A stretch of 49,599 nucleotides of DNA from Acidobacteriota bacterium (GTDB lineage Bacteria; Acidobacteriota; Vicinamibacteria; Vicinamibacterales; Fen-181): assembly GCA_003170135.1 (NCBI GenBank), contig PMZR01000055.1, forward strand, positions 1-49,599. The letters run 5' to 3'. The notes under the pieces are model-generated. The model made no database searches. It was not told the origin of the DNA and saw only the letters and a program-made list of their open reading frames with translations. Positions 15,101-23,461 of the stretch are shown here, one piece after another; position 1 is the stretch's first letter; each line of letters starts with the position of its first letter. The position numbers and the translations under genes are program-made.

Positions 15101-16810
15101 TCAGAGCCAGGAAACGTCGATCGACCTGAAGCCGGCGCCGGCGGGACGCTGCACGCGCGTGCGCGCGAACTCCCGCAGGGTGATCTTCTCTCCATCCTCG
15201 AGCGCGAGCCGATGCGCGTGGACCAGGGCCTTCCAGGCGTCGCAGGTCCGCAGGCACAGGTTGCTCGGCGCGTCCTCGTACGCGAGCGTCGGCGTGTGAA
15301 GTAAGCACCGCTGGGGCGCGTCGGGTATCGAACAGACCAGCGCCGGCAATTCCAGGCCGCTGCCGCCCGCGACCAGGTCAAGCGCTGCCATGCCGAGCGC
15401 GATCACGATGTCGTCGTGGGCGCGCACGCCCTCGCCGGCCCCGGAGTCAATCCGGATGCCGTAGTAGTCCTCTTTCACGATGACGCTCTCGAGTTGCGCG
15501 AGCAGTTCGGTCAGCGCCGCGGGGATCTGGATGTTGCGCGACCGGAACAGCGAAAGCAGGCCCTTCGTGAGGCGGTTCAGGTACTGCGGGCCGATCGGAC
15601 GCATCACGATCGCGCGCCGGCGCGGGTACTTCTCGGCCTTCTCCGTGTCGAACATCGGGAGGCCGAGCCGCTTCGCCAGGCGCTCGCAGGTGCCGAGCAT
15701 TTGGTACGGGTCCACGACGATCCGCTGGACGTTGAACCGCGAGACCAGGTCGACGATCGTGCGCTCGACGACTTCGAGCGGCACCGGATGCTCCGGCGTG
15801 CCACAGAAGATCTGCGTGTCGGAGATGGCCAGCTTGGCCGGCCGATCGCCGCGGCGCACGAGCGCGAGCGCCGTGTGGTCCTTCGTCCGGCCGTAGTCGA
15901 CCGCCAGGGCGTGCGGCGCCTGGCTGCGCGCCAGCACGGTGAGCGCCGGCGCCGTCGCGGCCGCGAGTTCCTCGTCGGTGAGGAACCCGACGTCGCGGGC
16001 GCCCCATTCATTCAGGTGGAGGCGCTGGAATCGATTGCGCGGCAGCTGCATGCGCTGCTCGTCGAGATACCCGTCGCGGATGAACCCCGGGGGAACCTCC
16101 GCGTAGGCGCGCAGGCCCGAACGCCAGCAGAAGTAGAGTTTCGGGTCGGTGCCGGCGAGTCCGCGCTTGTAGAGGTCGTAGAGCGGGACGCCGTCCACCA
16201 TCGACGCCTTCAGCCCCGCGTATGTCACCCAGAGTTGCAGTGGGCACCGGCGCTGCGGCCCGAGCGCGACCGCCTCGAGCAGTTCATACGTGCGCAGCTG
16301 CCAGGCCTCGTCCACGATGACCAGCGAGGGGTTGATGCCGTGGCCGGTCGGTGAGTCGCTCGCGAGCGCCTGAAAGCGATGCACACCTTCAACGTCTTCG
16401 ACGACGAGTTCTTCCTTGTAGACCTTCAGCGTCCCGTCCGTCACGAGCTCCTGCAGCTCCGGCGAGTGCCGAATCATCGCCTTCATCTTCTCGACGACAA
16501 TGAGCGCCTGGTCCTTGTCGCCCGCGATCGAGTAGCCCTCGCGATCGCGCTCGAGGCGATCGAAGAGCACGTGATACAGGCCCTGCGCCGCGGCGAACGT
16601 CGTCTTCCCGAATTTCTTCGGGACGCAGAAGATGGCGACGCGGTAGCGGCGCAGGCCGGTGAGGGGATCGGGCGTATCCCAAACGTCCCGGGCGAAGTCC
16701 TCCTGCACGGGGTAGAGATGGATCGGCTCGACGCGGCCCGTTGCCGGGTTCTCCACGTGCACGTACCCCGCGCGAATGAAGTCCGCGAAGCGCATCCCGG
16801 GAAGTGTCAT
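15101..16810 (-). CDS. Phage terminase large subunit
   Basis: A 569-residue DNA-packaging motor. ATPase: an atypical Walker A VPKKFGKTT (63-71) and Walker B LVIVDEAWQ with D167/E168. The C-terminal RNase H-like nuclease has D305 (VDYGRTKDHTAL), D367 (IVVDPYQM) and the HDDIVIALGMA motif (465-475). All expected acidic residues are present, so it looks active. About 85 residues follow the nuclease, longer than usual. It is transcribed after the tape-measure gene, whereas terminase normally precedes the head genes, and no portal gene is adjacent. It could package the element into particles of a helper phage. Confidence 0.92.
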   Translation of the reverse strand: MTLPGMRFADFIRAGYVHVENPATGRVEPIHLYPVQEDFARDVWDTPDPLTGLRRYRVAIFCVPKKFGKTTFAAAQGLYHVLFDRLERDREGYSIAGDKDQALIVVEKMKAMIRHSPELQELVTDGTLKVYKEELVVEDVEGVHRFQALASDSPTGHGINPSLVIVDEAWQLRTYELLEAVALGPQRRCPLQLWVTYAGLKASMVDGVPLYDLYKRGLAGTDPKLYFCWRSGLRAYAEVPPGFIRDGYLDEQRMQLPRNRFQRLHLNEWGARDVGFLTDEELAAATAPALTVLARSQAPHALAVDYGRTKDHTALALVRRGDRPAKLAISDTQIFCGTPEHPVPLEVVERTIVDLVSRFNVQRIVVDPYQMLGTCERLAKRLGLPMFDTEKAEKYPRRRAIVMRPIGPQYLNRLTKGLLSLFRSRNIQIPAALTELLAQLESVIVKEDYYGIRIDSGAGEGVRAHDDIVIALGMAALDLVAGGSGLELPALVCSIPDAPQRCLLHTPTLAYEDAPSNLCLRTCDAWKALVHAHRLALEDGEKITLREFARTRVQRPAGAGFRSIDVSWL

Positions 16811-16822
16811 CGCCTGGTGCTC

Positions 16823-17731
16823 CTATGCCGGGACCGGCGTGTCGTCGGTCGGCTGGACCGCGCCGCGGTCTTCGATGATGTGGCCGTTGCGCACCGTCGC
16901 CGTCCAGCCGTTCGCGACGGCCGCGCTCTCCTGGTCCCACGTCTGCAGGGCCGCGGCGTCCTCGGCGTCGAGGCGGCCCGCCTGTGTCGCCGCGAACTGC
17001 CGCTGCAGGTCCGCCAGGTGCCCCTTGCTCGTGGCGATCTCGGTCGGCGTCGTGCCCGAAGGTTTCGCCTCGGCGAGTTCGCGCGTCAGCCCGTCCTCGA
17101 GGAAGGCGGCGACGAACAGCCGATCGGCGGCCTCGGCCCGCAGCGCGGCCGCCTCGGCGGGAGTGATCTTCTCGACGACGCCGGCGGCGCCTTCCGCCTC
17201 GCGCGCCGCGGCCTCCATCTCACGCAGCACCTCGAGGCGCCGGGCGGCCGGGACGTCGGCATACTCGACGCGAAGATTCTGCGTGAGGATCGTTCGCGTG
17301 GTAATGGCGAACAGGCGGTGCATCGGCCGCAGCTCCGTGCGGATGCCGGCGCTCAGCAGGCTGTCGCTACGCTCCTGGTCGGTGAGTTGCGGCGGCGGGA
17401 GCGGGGGCACGTCCAGGCGACGCGCCGCGGCCGCCGTCTTCGCGATCGTCGCCTGCAGGTTCGCTACGGCGCGCGAGGCGGACTGGCGCGCGCCGGGCAG
17501 CTGGCCGACCAGTTCACGATTGAGCCGCTCGGCGGCCTGTGCCCGGAGGTCGTTCTCGCTCATCCGCGCGTCGGGGCGCAGCTTGCTTCGCGCCTCCGCG
17601 ATGTACTCGTTGAGGCGCAGCTCGAACTGTCGTTTGTTCGGGAAGGCCAGCGCCCGGTACCGCGCGATCGCGTCGTTCGCGCCGTAGATCGCGGCCCGGA
17701 CGGTCTCTTTGAAGGATCCGGTTCGTTTCAT
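16823..17731 (-). CDS. Ala/Arg/Glu-rich helical protein, possible phage structural or scaffold protein
   Basis: A 302-residue, strongly helical protein with heptad-like stretches (RLEVLREMEAAAREAEGAAGVVEK, in two parts, and LADLQRQFAATQAG). It has no signal peptide, membrane segment or motif I can name. The start at 17731 has CAGGAGA 9 bases upstream and is preferred to the upstream ATG. It lies 12 bases before the terminase gene's start region and just after the tape-measure gene. That location and composition would fit a scaffold, head or tail assembly protein, but this is inference from position. Confidence 0.7.
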   Translation of the reverse strand: MKRTGSFKETVRAAIYGANDAIARYRALAFPNKRQFELRLNEYIAEARSKLRPDARMSENDLRAQAAERLNRELVGQLPGARQSASRAVANLQATIAKTAAAARRLDVPPLPPPQLTDQERSDSLLSAGIRTELRPMHRLFAITTRTILTQNLRVEYADVPAARRLEVLREMEAAAREAEGAAGVVEKITPAEAAALRAEAADRLFVAAFLEDGLTRELAEAKPSGTTPTEIATSKGHLADLQRQFAATQAGRLDAEDAAALQTWDQESAAVANGWTATVRNGHIIEDRGAVQPTDDTPVPA

Positions 17732-17813
17732 CTGTCGTGTCTCCTGGTTATGAACGTTCTCCGTCACCGTTCCGCGGCCCGCCGCGTGCGATCGACGCCG
17801 GCGATCGTCAGCG

Positions 17814-20800
17814 TCAGCGCCATGTCGATCGCGTCCCGACCTGCACGCGCAGGCGCCGCGGGAAGTTCTGCACGATCTGCTGTTGCGTGACCGAGCCGTC
17901 TGGCAGGTGCACTTCGATGACCTGCTGCTGGCGTAGCGTCGAGGACGTGAGCCCGCCGCCGCCGTTCAGTCGGTCGAGGCCCGCGCGGCCGAGGCGCGCC
18001 ATGCCGCGGTGATTGACGACGCCCTCGTAGGGCAGCAGCCAGGCCGGGACCTCGCCTCCGCCGTGGAAGCGCAGCGCGTTCGACGGGAAGTAGCCGCCGC
18101 CGTGGCGAGTCACCCACGGCTCGACGAGGCCGCCCGCGTGGTAGGTTCCTGCCTGCTCCCCGCCTTCTCCCGTCCCGTAGGGGGCCCCCGCATTGGTCCC
18201 AGTCGGCGTCCGGCCGAGCACGCCGGCGATGTAGTCCAGGCTTGCGGCCGAGCTCTCCGTGGCGGTGGCCGTGCGATCGACCCCACTGAGTTGATCCTTC
18301 CCGACGATACCGGCCGTCTCGGCCGCCAGGAGCAGGGCCTGGGTGTTCTCATCGGGGGCATACTTGCCCCGGTCCTGCAGCTTCCAGAGCGTTTGGAGCG
18401 TCGGCTGCAGGACGGTCATCGCTTCAGTGGCCGAGAGCCCCTGCCCCTGCAGGGTCTTGAACTGGTCCATGGCCGTCCCGCTCAGGTCGCGGAATGTGGA
18501 TTCGTTCATCAGGCCGCTGTTGGCGATCCCCGTGGCGAGGTCGTTCAACCCGGACACGCCCGCCGCGGTTTCGGGGTTCGCCTTCGCCCAGTCGGACAAC
18601 TTGACCAGTGAACCGAAGGCGCCCTCGGCCGACCAGCCGAATTGCTTGGCGGCCTGCGCGAGGGTATCGAACCCGGGCGCGAGGTCGGTCAAGGCTTCAA
18701 GGAGCGACTTGCCGGAGGCCCTTTCGAGGTCGAACGTCGCGACCATTAGTTGACCCGCGCGCTGGTAGGCTTCGGGCCCCGCCTCACCCATTGCAGCGAT
18801 CTTCGCTTCCGCGTCCGCTTGGATCTTTTGCTGGGCGATCAGATCCGCCTTGGTCTTCGCCGCGTCTTTCTCAGCTTGGGCCACAGCATCGACGGACCGT
18901 CCATAGGCTTGCATGGCGTCGTAGGCGGCCTGACTGGCCGAGGTCCGCTCGGCCTGGGTCGCGAACGCGCCGTGCGTCGCCTGCTCGGCCGCCTGGGCCG
19001 CGGCCTTAGCCTGCTCCTCGGCCTGCCGCAACCCGTCGACGCTGATGGCGCCCAGGTCGGTTTGGACGGTGTAGCCTTCGAGCGTCCGGACGCCATTGGC
19101 CTGAGTGTCGGTGAGCGTGCGAATCGCGTCGGCGGCTTCCGTGGCTAGCTTGATCTGATCCGCCAGCCCAGCCATCGGCGCCACGTAGGCAGCCACCGCA
19201 TTGGCCCCCGAGACGGCACGGCTCCGTTGCGCCTCCAGGAAGTCCGTCACCGCTTTCACTTCGAGCCCGGCGTCCTTCGTGCGCTGAATGAGGACGAGCA
19301 GATCCTGCGCGACGAGCCCGCCCTTGTCCGTCGCCGCCGTCGCGAGATCCGCGAAGACGTCGTTGATGGCCGTCCCGGCCTGCGTCGCGGTGATTGTGCC
19401 GGCCCGGAAGTAATCAAAGATCGGATCGAGTTGGTGAATCCAGGCACCGAGCGAGTCAGCCAACCCCGTCTGCACCCCGCCGGACTCGGTCAGGATCTGT
19501 TTCAGGTTCAGGGCAGTCGCGAGCGTGGGCGTGAACGTGCCCTGCAACGCGGAGACCCCACCGTGCGATCTCGTGGCGAGCGCTGCAGACGTTTCAAGCG
19601 CGGTCGCCAGGCTCGACGACACGTACATGCCAAGTCGCGCGGACCAGGCCTTCGTCGCGTCCTCAAGGGGCGTGGTGGGCGACCGGAACAATCCCACGAG
19701 GCCGCCAATGATCCCGCCCACGAGCGCTCCGTAGGGACCAAACGCTGCGCCCGCCATGGCCCCGGTGGCCGCCCCGCCCATGACGTTCTGTAGGCGGGAG
19801 CCTGAAGACGTCGCCTGATCCAAGGCCGCCGCGACTTGCGCCGCCGCCGCGACCATCGACAGCAGGCCCTTCACGCTGTCGAGGGACCCGTCGTGTACGG
19901 TCTTGTACATCGACTCGCCGGCCTTGCCCGCCATCGACAGGCCAGTGAGCATCGTGCCGAGGCCCTTCGCGGTTGAGGACAGGCTGCCACCCGATACCTG
20001 GGCCATCTGCGTGAAGGCCGAGGCGACGGCGTCGAGTTCGGTGAGCCACTGCTGGAACCAACCCCCGCGGGCCGCCTGATCCGCGATGTACCACGCCTCC
20101 CACGCCGCCTGGAGTTCGGTCGCGGTGTACTTCCCGCTGGCCAGCATGATGCCGTAGTCCTGCTGCGCGACCTGGGCGGTGCGATCGAGTTCGCGCCAGG
20201 TAAAGACGCCCTGCGCCCGCATGCGCTCTTCAATGGTGCTGGCGGTGTCGTTGGCGAGATCGCGCTCGTGCTGGTAGTAGGCATCCGCCGCGTTCTGCGC
20301 GGTGCCATAGGCCCATGGCGCGAGAATCGAGAGGACCTTGAGCTGTCGCCCGGTCGCCTGTTCTTCGCGGTCGATCTGCGCCAGGCGCGCATCCGTCCCG
20401 GTCTTGGTCGCGTCGGAGAGTTTGTCCTGAAAGTCCGTCCCAACCGCCAGGGCGGCCAGGCCAGCTTCGACCTGCGCGGTCGTCAACGCCAAGGCGGCCT
20501 CGCGCTGCGCTTTGTCGCCCTCGAGCACCGCGGCCGCCACTTCCTTCTGGGCCGTGGTCTGCGCTTTCGCCCACGCGTCCTCGGCTGCGGTCTCGGCCCT
20601 CACGCGCTCAACGGCAATCTCGGTCGCCTTCGCGATCGTCTCGTCGCCGATCCCCATCGCGTGGAGGTTCCCGATCCGGATCTTCTCCTTGTCGCTCAGT
20701 TCGACGTGGGCCCGCGCGATCTCTCGCAGCGCATCCAGGTGCTGCTTCTCCTTCTGCGCGGCCTCGTCCAGGGCCTTGACGTATCCCACGACGGAAACGA

Positions 20801-21899
20801 GCGCCAACTTGCGGTCGTTGGCGATCTGTTGGTCGGCCAAGCCCTGCTCGTGCGCGAGCCGTACGTACAGCTGCTGGTCGGCGGTCAACGGCACCAGGGC
20901 GGCGTGCGCCTTGCCCCAATCCGCGATTTGGTTCCCCCAGACCCGGGCCTGCGCATCGACCGCCGATGCCACTTCGGTCGTCGCGGCCGCGAGCGTCTTC
21001 TGACCGGAGATGAGGGCGATCGTCTGCTGCGTCCGATTCTGCAGGCCGGCGATCTCCCCAGCCAGCACCTTCGCGCGCACCTCATCTGACGCCGTGGCTG
21101 TCGGCGAGATCGGCCCGGTCGGCAAACTCACGGGCAGGACCGTATCGGGGTGCAGCACGCGCAGCCAGAAGTTCAGGCCCTCGACGGCGCCAGCCTTGAG
21201 CCGGGCAACCAGGGTGCTGAATTGCTCGCCCAGCTCGTGGACGCGCGAGATCGAGTCTTCCGACGCGATGAGACCCGCCTCTCGGGCAAACTGCCGCGCC
21301 TCCGGAACGCCGCGATTGATCAGGGCCATGAGCTGCTGGACGCTGCGGCCGAAGAGATCCTGACCAAGCCTGGCCTGCAACCCTGCATCACCCACGTCCT
21401 TGAGCGCTTGAGCGACCTGCTCAAAGACCTGATCGGGGCTGAGCCCGCGCAGTTTCTCGATGTCCAATCCGAGTCCTGAGACGGCGGCCTTGGTCGCGGT
21501 GTCCCCCGCAGCGATCCGGCGCGAGAGCTGAAAGACGCCCTGGGCCATCGTCTCCATGTCGATGCCCACGGCCTTCCCAGCGACTCCAAGTTCCTGGACC
21601 GCCGTGGTGGACATGCGGCTCGCAAGGGCGACGTTGTGGACCTGTTCCGCGTAATCGGTCAGATACTTAAGACCCTGGACGGCGCCGGCGAGCGTCAGGC
21701 TGATACCGAAAGCGTTAAATAGGCTGGTCGCCCCAGAGACCGTGCCGCCCAGCTTCTTCGTGGTGTCGTCCAGGGTCGCGTGCGCCTGGCTCGCCTTCGT
21801 GGCACTCCCTTCGACTTTCGTGAGCGCCTGGTCGGTCTGCTGCAGGGCCGTGGTCGCGTTTCCTGTGACGTTGATTTCAAGGGTGAGTTGCCGAGCCAT
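17814..21899 (-). CDS. Phage tail tape-measure protein
   Basis: A 1361-residue protein, the largest of the element. The N-terminus (LTLEINVTGNATTALQQTDQ, then KLGGTVSGATSLFNAFGISL) is typical of tape-measure proteins. Long helical stretches follow, then glycine/alanine-rich hydrophobic segments near the middle (GAMAGAAFGPYGALVGG and IIGGLVGLF) as used for membrane interaction. In siphophages this protein sets tail length; 1361 residues would correspond to a long non-contractile tail. No tail tube, tail terminator, chaperone pair or distal tail gene is nearby, so a full tail cannot be made from this element alone. GAGGTAAC precedes the start. Confidence 0.9.
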   Translation of the reverse strand: MARQLTLEINVTGNATTALQQTDQALTKVEGSATKASQAHATLDDTTKKLGGTVSGATSLFNAFGISLTLAGAVQGLKYLTDYAEQVHNVALASRMSTTAVQELGVAGKAVGIDMETMAQGVFQLSRRIAAGDTATKAAVSGLGLDIEKLRGLSPDQVFEQVAQALKDVGDAGLQARLGQDLFGRSVQQLMALINRGVPEARQFAREAGLIASEDSISRVHELGEQFSTLVARLKAGAVEGLNFWLRVLHPDTVLPVSLPTGPISPTATASDEVRAKVLAGEIAGLQNRTQQTIALISGQKTLAAATTEVASAVDAQARVWGNQIADWGKAHAALVPLTADQQLYVRLAHEQGLADQQIANDRKLALVSVVGYVKALDEAAQKEKQHLDALREIARAHVELSDKEKIRIGNLHAMGIGDETIAKATEIAVERVRAETAAEDAWAKAQTTAQKEVAAAVLEGDKAQREAALALTTAQVEAGLAALAVGTDFQDKLSDATKTGTDARLAQIDREEQATGRQLKVLSILAPWAYGTAQNAADAYYQHERDLANDTASTIEERMRAQGVFTWRELDRTAQVAQQDYGIMLASGKYTATELQAAWEAWYIADQAARGGWFQQWLTELDAVASAFTQMAQVSGGSLSSTAKGLGTMLTGLSMAGKAGESMYKTVHDGSLDSVKGLLSMVAAAAQVAAALDQATSSGSRLQNVMGGAATGAMAGAAFGPYGALVGGIIGGLVGLFRSPTTPLEDATKAWSARLGMYVSSSLATALETSAALATRSHGGVSALQGTFTPTLATALNLKQILTESGGVQTGLADSLGAWIHQLDPIFDYFRAGTITATQAGTAINDVFADLATAATDKGGLVAQDLLVLIQRTKDAGLEVKAVTDFLEAQRSRAVSGANAVAAYVAPMAGLADQIKLATEAADAIRTLTDTQANGVRTLEGYTVQTDLGAISVDGLRQAEEQAKAAAQAAEQATHGAFATQAERTSASQAAYDAMQAYGRSVDAVAQAEKDAAKTKADLIAQQKIQADAEAKIAAMGEAGPEAYQRAGQLMVATFDLERASGKSLLEALTDLAPGFDTLAQAAKQFGWSAEGAFGSLVKLSDWAKANPETAAGVSGLNDLATGIANSGLMNESTFRDLSGTAMDQFKTLQGQGLSATEAMTVLQPTLQTLWKLQDRGKYAPDENTQALLLAAETAGIVGKDQLSGVDRTATATESSAASLDYIAGVLGRTPTGTNAGAPYGTGEGGEQAGTYHAGGLVEPWVTRHGGGYFPSNALRFHGGGEVPAWLLPYEGVVNHRGMARLGRAGLDRLNGGGGLTSSTLRQQQVIEVHLPDGSVTQQQIVQNFPRRLRVQVGTRSTWR

Positions 21900-21909
21900 C
21901 GTGTTACCT

Positions 21910-22131
21910 CTAGGCGAGCGCGTCGATCGCCCGCCGCAGCTGAATTGCGCGGCCCCAGGAGAGCCACTCGCCGTCGACGATCACCAGGCTGTCGAACGGT
22001 GGCGGAAACGTGAGCGCCCGCGTGCCGTCGTCGCGCGTGACGATGGCGCCGGCTTGGAACATCCCAGGAACCGCCGCGCCCATGTCGAACCCGGGCGGTA
22101 AATTCACAGCGAACGCCACGGGCTTCGTCAC
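21910..22131 (-). CDS. Small protein upstream of the tape-measure gene, unknown function
   Basis: A 73-residue protein with no recognised family. It contains VTRDDGTRALTFPPPFDSLVIVDGEWLSWG, split across two beta-like segments, then a short C-terminal helix. The GTG at 22131 overlaps the preceding stop as GTGA; another GTG lies six bases upstream. The tail-assembly chaperone genes of siphophages sit at this position, but it shows no frameshift signal and no similarity I can see. Confidence 0.6.
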   Translation of the reverse strand: MTKPVAFAVNLPPGFDMGAAVPGMFQAGAIVTRDDGTRALTFPPPFDSLVIVDGEWLSWGRAIQLRRAIDALA

Positions 22132-22367
22132 TTGCACACCTCATCGAGGCCTTGCTCGATCAGCGCGACAATCGCGTCTTCGTCGGACCTGCTCAGGTCG
22201 AAGAAATTCCGCTTCACCTGACTCCGCCCAGCGCCGGTGACGGAGTGATAGAGCGCCTTCTCTTCGGCGCCGATCGCACGCGAGCGCTGGATGAACGTGC
22301 CGCCGGCCCGCTTCGTTCGCTTCGCAGGTCGGAGGCCCTTCACGGCTGGTTGCTTAGTTACTACCAT
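22128..22367 (-). CDS. Small basic protein of unknown function
   Basis: A 79-residue protein with a strongly basic N-terminus (KGLRPAKRTKRAGG) and an acidic C-terminal helix (SRSDEDAIVALIEQGLDEV). GAGGTG precedes the ATG at 22367. It overlaps its downstream neighbour as GTGA. No motif is recognised; nucleic-acid binding is possible from charge alone. Confidence 0.62.
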   Translation of the reverse strand: MVVTKQPAVKGLRPAKRTKRAGGTFIQRSRAIGAEEKALYHSVTGAGRSQVKRNFFDLSRSDEDAIVALIEQGLDEVCK

Positions 22368-22374
22368 ACACACC

Positions 22375-22722
22375 TCAGAACGGCACGTCGTCGTCATTGA
22401 TGGCCGGACGCGACGCCGGCCGCTCGTCTTCGTCGCCCGGTTCGCGCGTCGGCGTCGGGAGCGCTCCGTCCAGCGGATCCCCCGCGGCCGCCGGCGCCCG
22501 CAAGGCCTCGCGCGTCGTCTTCCCCTGGCCGTTCGTCTGCGTGTAGTGCACCAGACCGGCCCGTCGTCGCGCGCGCCGGCATGCCGCGCAGCGCTTTGGT
22601 GACTGCAACCCGTGCTCGTCGAAGAACCACTGCTCCCCGGGCGTGAACGTGAACGACCGCCCGCAGTCGCGACAGATGAGCACCGGACCCTGCGGCGCCT
22701 GGTCGCTGCCTCGCGCGTGCAT
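22375..22722 (-). CDS. Zinc-ribbon protein (CxxC-CxxC)
   Basis: A 115-residue protein. The N-terminal ribbon has ICRDCGRSFTFTPGEQWFF and then CAACRR about 15 residues later, the pattern of the small zinc-ribbon domain common in phage and plasmid proteins. The C-terminal half is disordered and acidic, ending INDDDVPF, reminiscent of single-strand-binding-protein tails (DDDIPF). This suggests contact with replication proteins. The ATG at 22722 overlaps the previous stop as TGATG. Confidence 0.68.
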   Translation of the reverse strand: MHARGSDQAPQGPVLICRDCGRSFTFTPGEQWFFDEHGLQSPKRCAACRRARRRAGLVHYTQTNGQGKTTREALRAPAAAGDPLDGALPTPTREPGDEDERPASRPAINDDDVPF

Positions 22723-23264
22723 CACTCGCTTGCTCCTGTCGTCTGGTCCCGCGCCTCGAGCACGCGCGCCTCGTGCTCAGCAAGCGATGTCCGCGCGCCC
22801 TTCTGCCTCTTCTCAGGGCCACGACGATCGAGGCCGAGGAGTCCAGCCAGGTGCACCTGGCGCTGCTGCACGTCGAGATACGCGATGAGCGCGCGACGCG
22901 TGTAGCCCTTGCCCGTCGTGACGCCCTGGCCGACGAGCGTTGCGCCGAGCATCGCGGCGATCGCTTCGACCTCCAGGTAGCGCTCGGCAAGGTCCGTCTT
23001 CAGGACGCCGACCTGCCCGAGTTCTTTCGTGAGTCGAACGCGGCGCTGTTCGATCGTGCGCAGGCGCGAGGCCTGCTCGGGCATGAGCACGCGTCGAGCG
23101 AGCTTCGAGTACCCGCCGTGGTGCATCGAAAGCGTGTTCGCGCGCTGGAACGTGCCGCAGCCAGGGCAGCGCTGTAGGCCGACCGCAATGAGACGCCCAC
23201 ACCGCGGGTTGGTGCACGCCACCGAGTCACCTTCCGGCGGTGCAGTTTCTGGCCTCGGGTTCAC
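22722..23264 (-). CDS. Zinc-ribbon protein with small-terminase-like features, function uncertain
   Basis: A 180-residue protein. An N-terminal zinc ribbon (CTNPRCG...RCPGCG) is followed by NTLSMHHGGYSKLARR, a HGxY context seen in some small terminase-like phage proteins, and then by long helices (RTIEQRRVRLTKELGQ, LAEHEARVLEARDQ). The element has a large terminase but no obvious small subunit, so this is the best candidate, though only weakly supported. It starts at GTG 23264, overlapping the preceding stop as GTGA. Confidence 0.6.
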   Translation of the reverse strand: MNPRPETAPPEGDSVACTNPRCGRLIAVGLQRCPGCGTFQRANTLSMHHGGYSKLARRVLMPEQASRLRTIEQRRVRLTKELGQVGVLKTDLAERYLEVEAIAAMLGATLVGQGVTTGKGYTRRALIAYLDVQQRQVHLAGLLGLDRRGPEKRQKGARTSLAEHEARVLEARDQTTGASE

Positions 23265-23461
23265 GGGTTCACCTCGGACGGTTCACTCCCCGGGGGGACT
23301 TGACCGTCGTGCTGTGCAGGCGTCTGCAGGTCCGCGACGAGTGCCGCGACGAACGCTTCGATGATGGCCTCGCGCACCGCCGGGTCCTCGTGCGCGGGGT
23401 GACCCGTGCCGGCCTGCTCGACGCGGCAGGGTTGAAGAGACACGCCCGCGCGCCTCGTCAT
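23261..23461 (-). CDS. Small hypothetical protein
   Basis: A 66-residue protein that starts at 23461 and overlaps the primase-helicase stop as ATGA; GAGGAG lies just upstream. It contains a short helix (VREAIIEAFVAALVADLQTPA) and a Pro/Glu-rich end. No family is recognised. Its reality rests on the coupled overlaps on both sides. Confidence 0.6.
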   Translation of the reverse strand: MTRRAGVSLQPCRVEQAGTGHPAHEDPAVREAIIEAFVAALVADLQTPAQHDGQVPPGSEPSEVNP

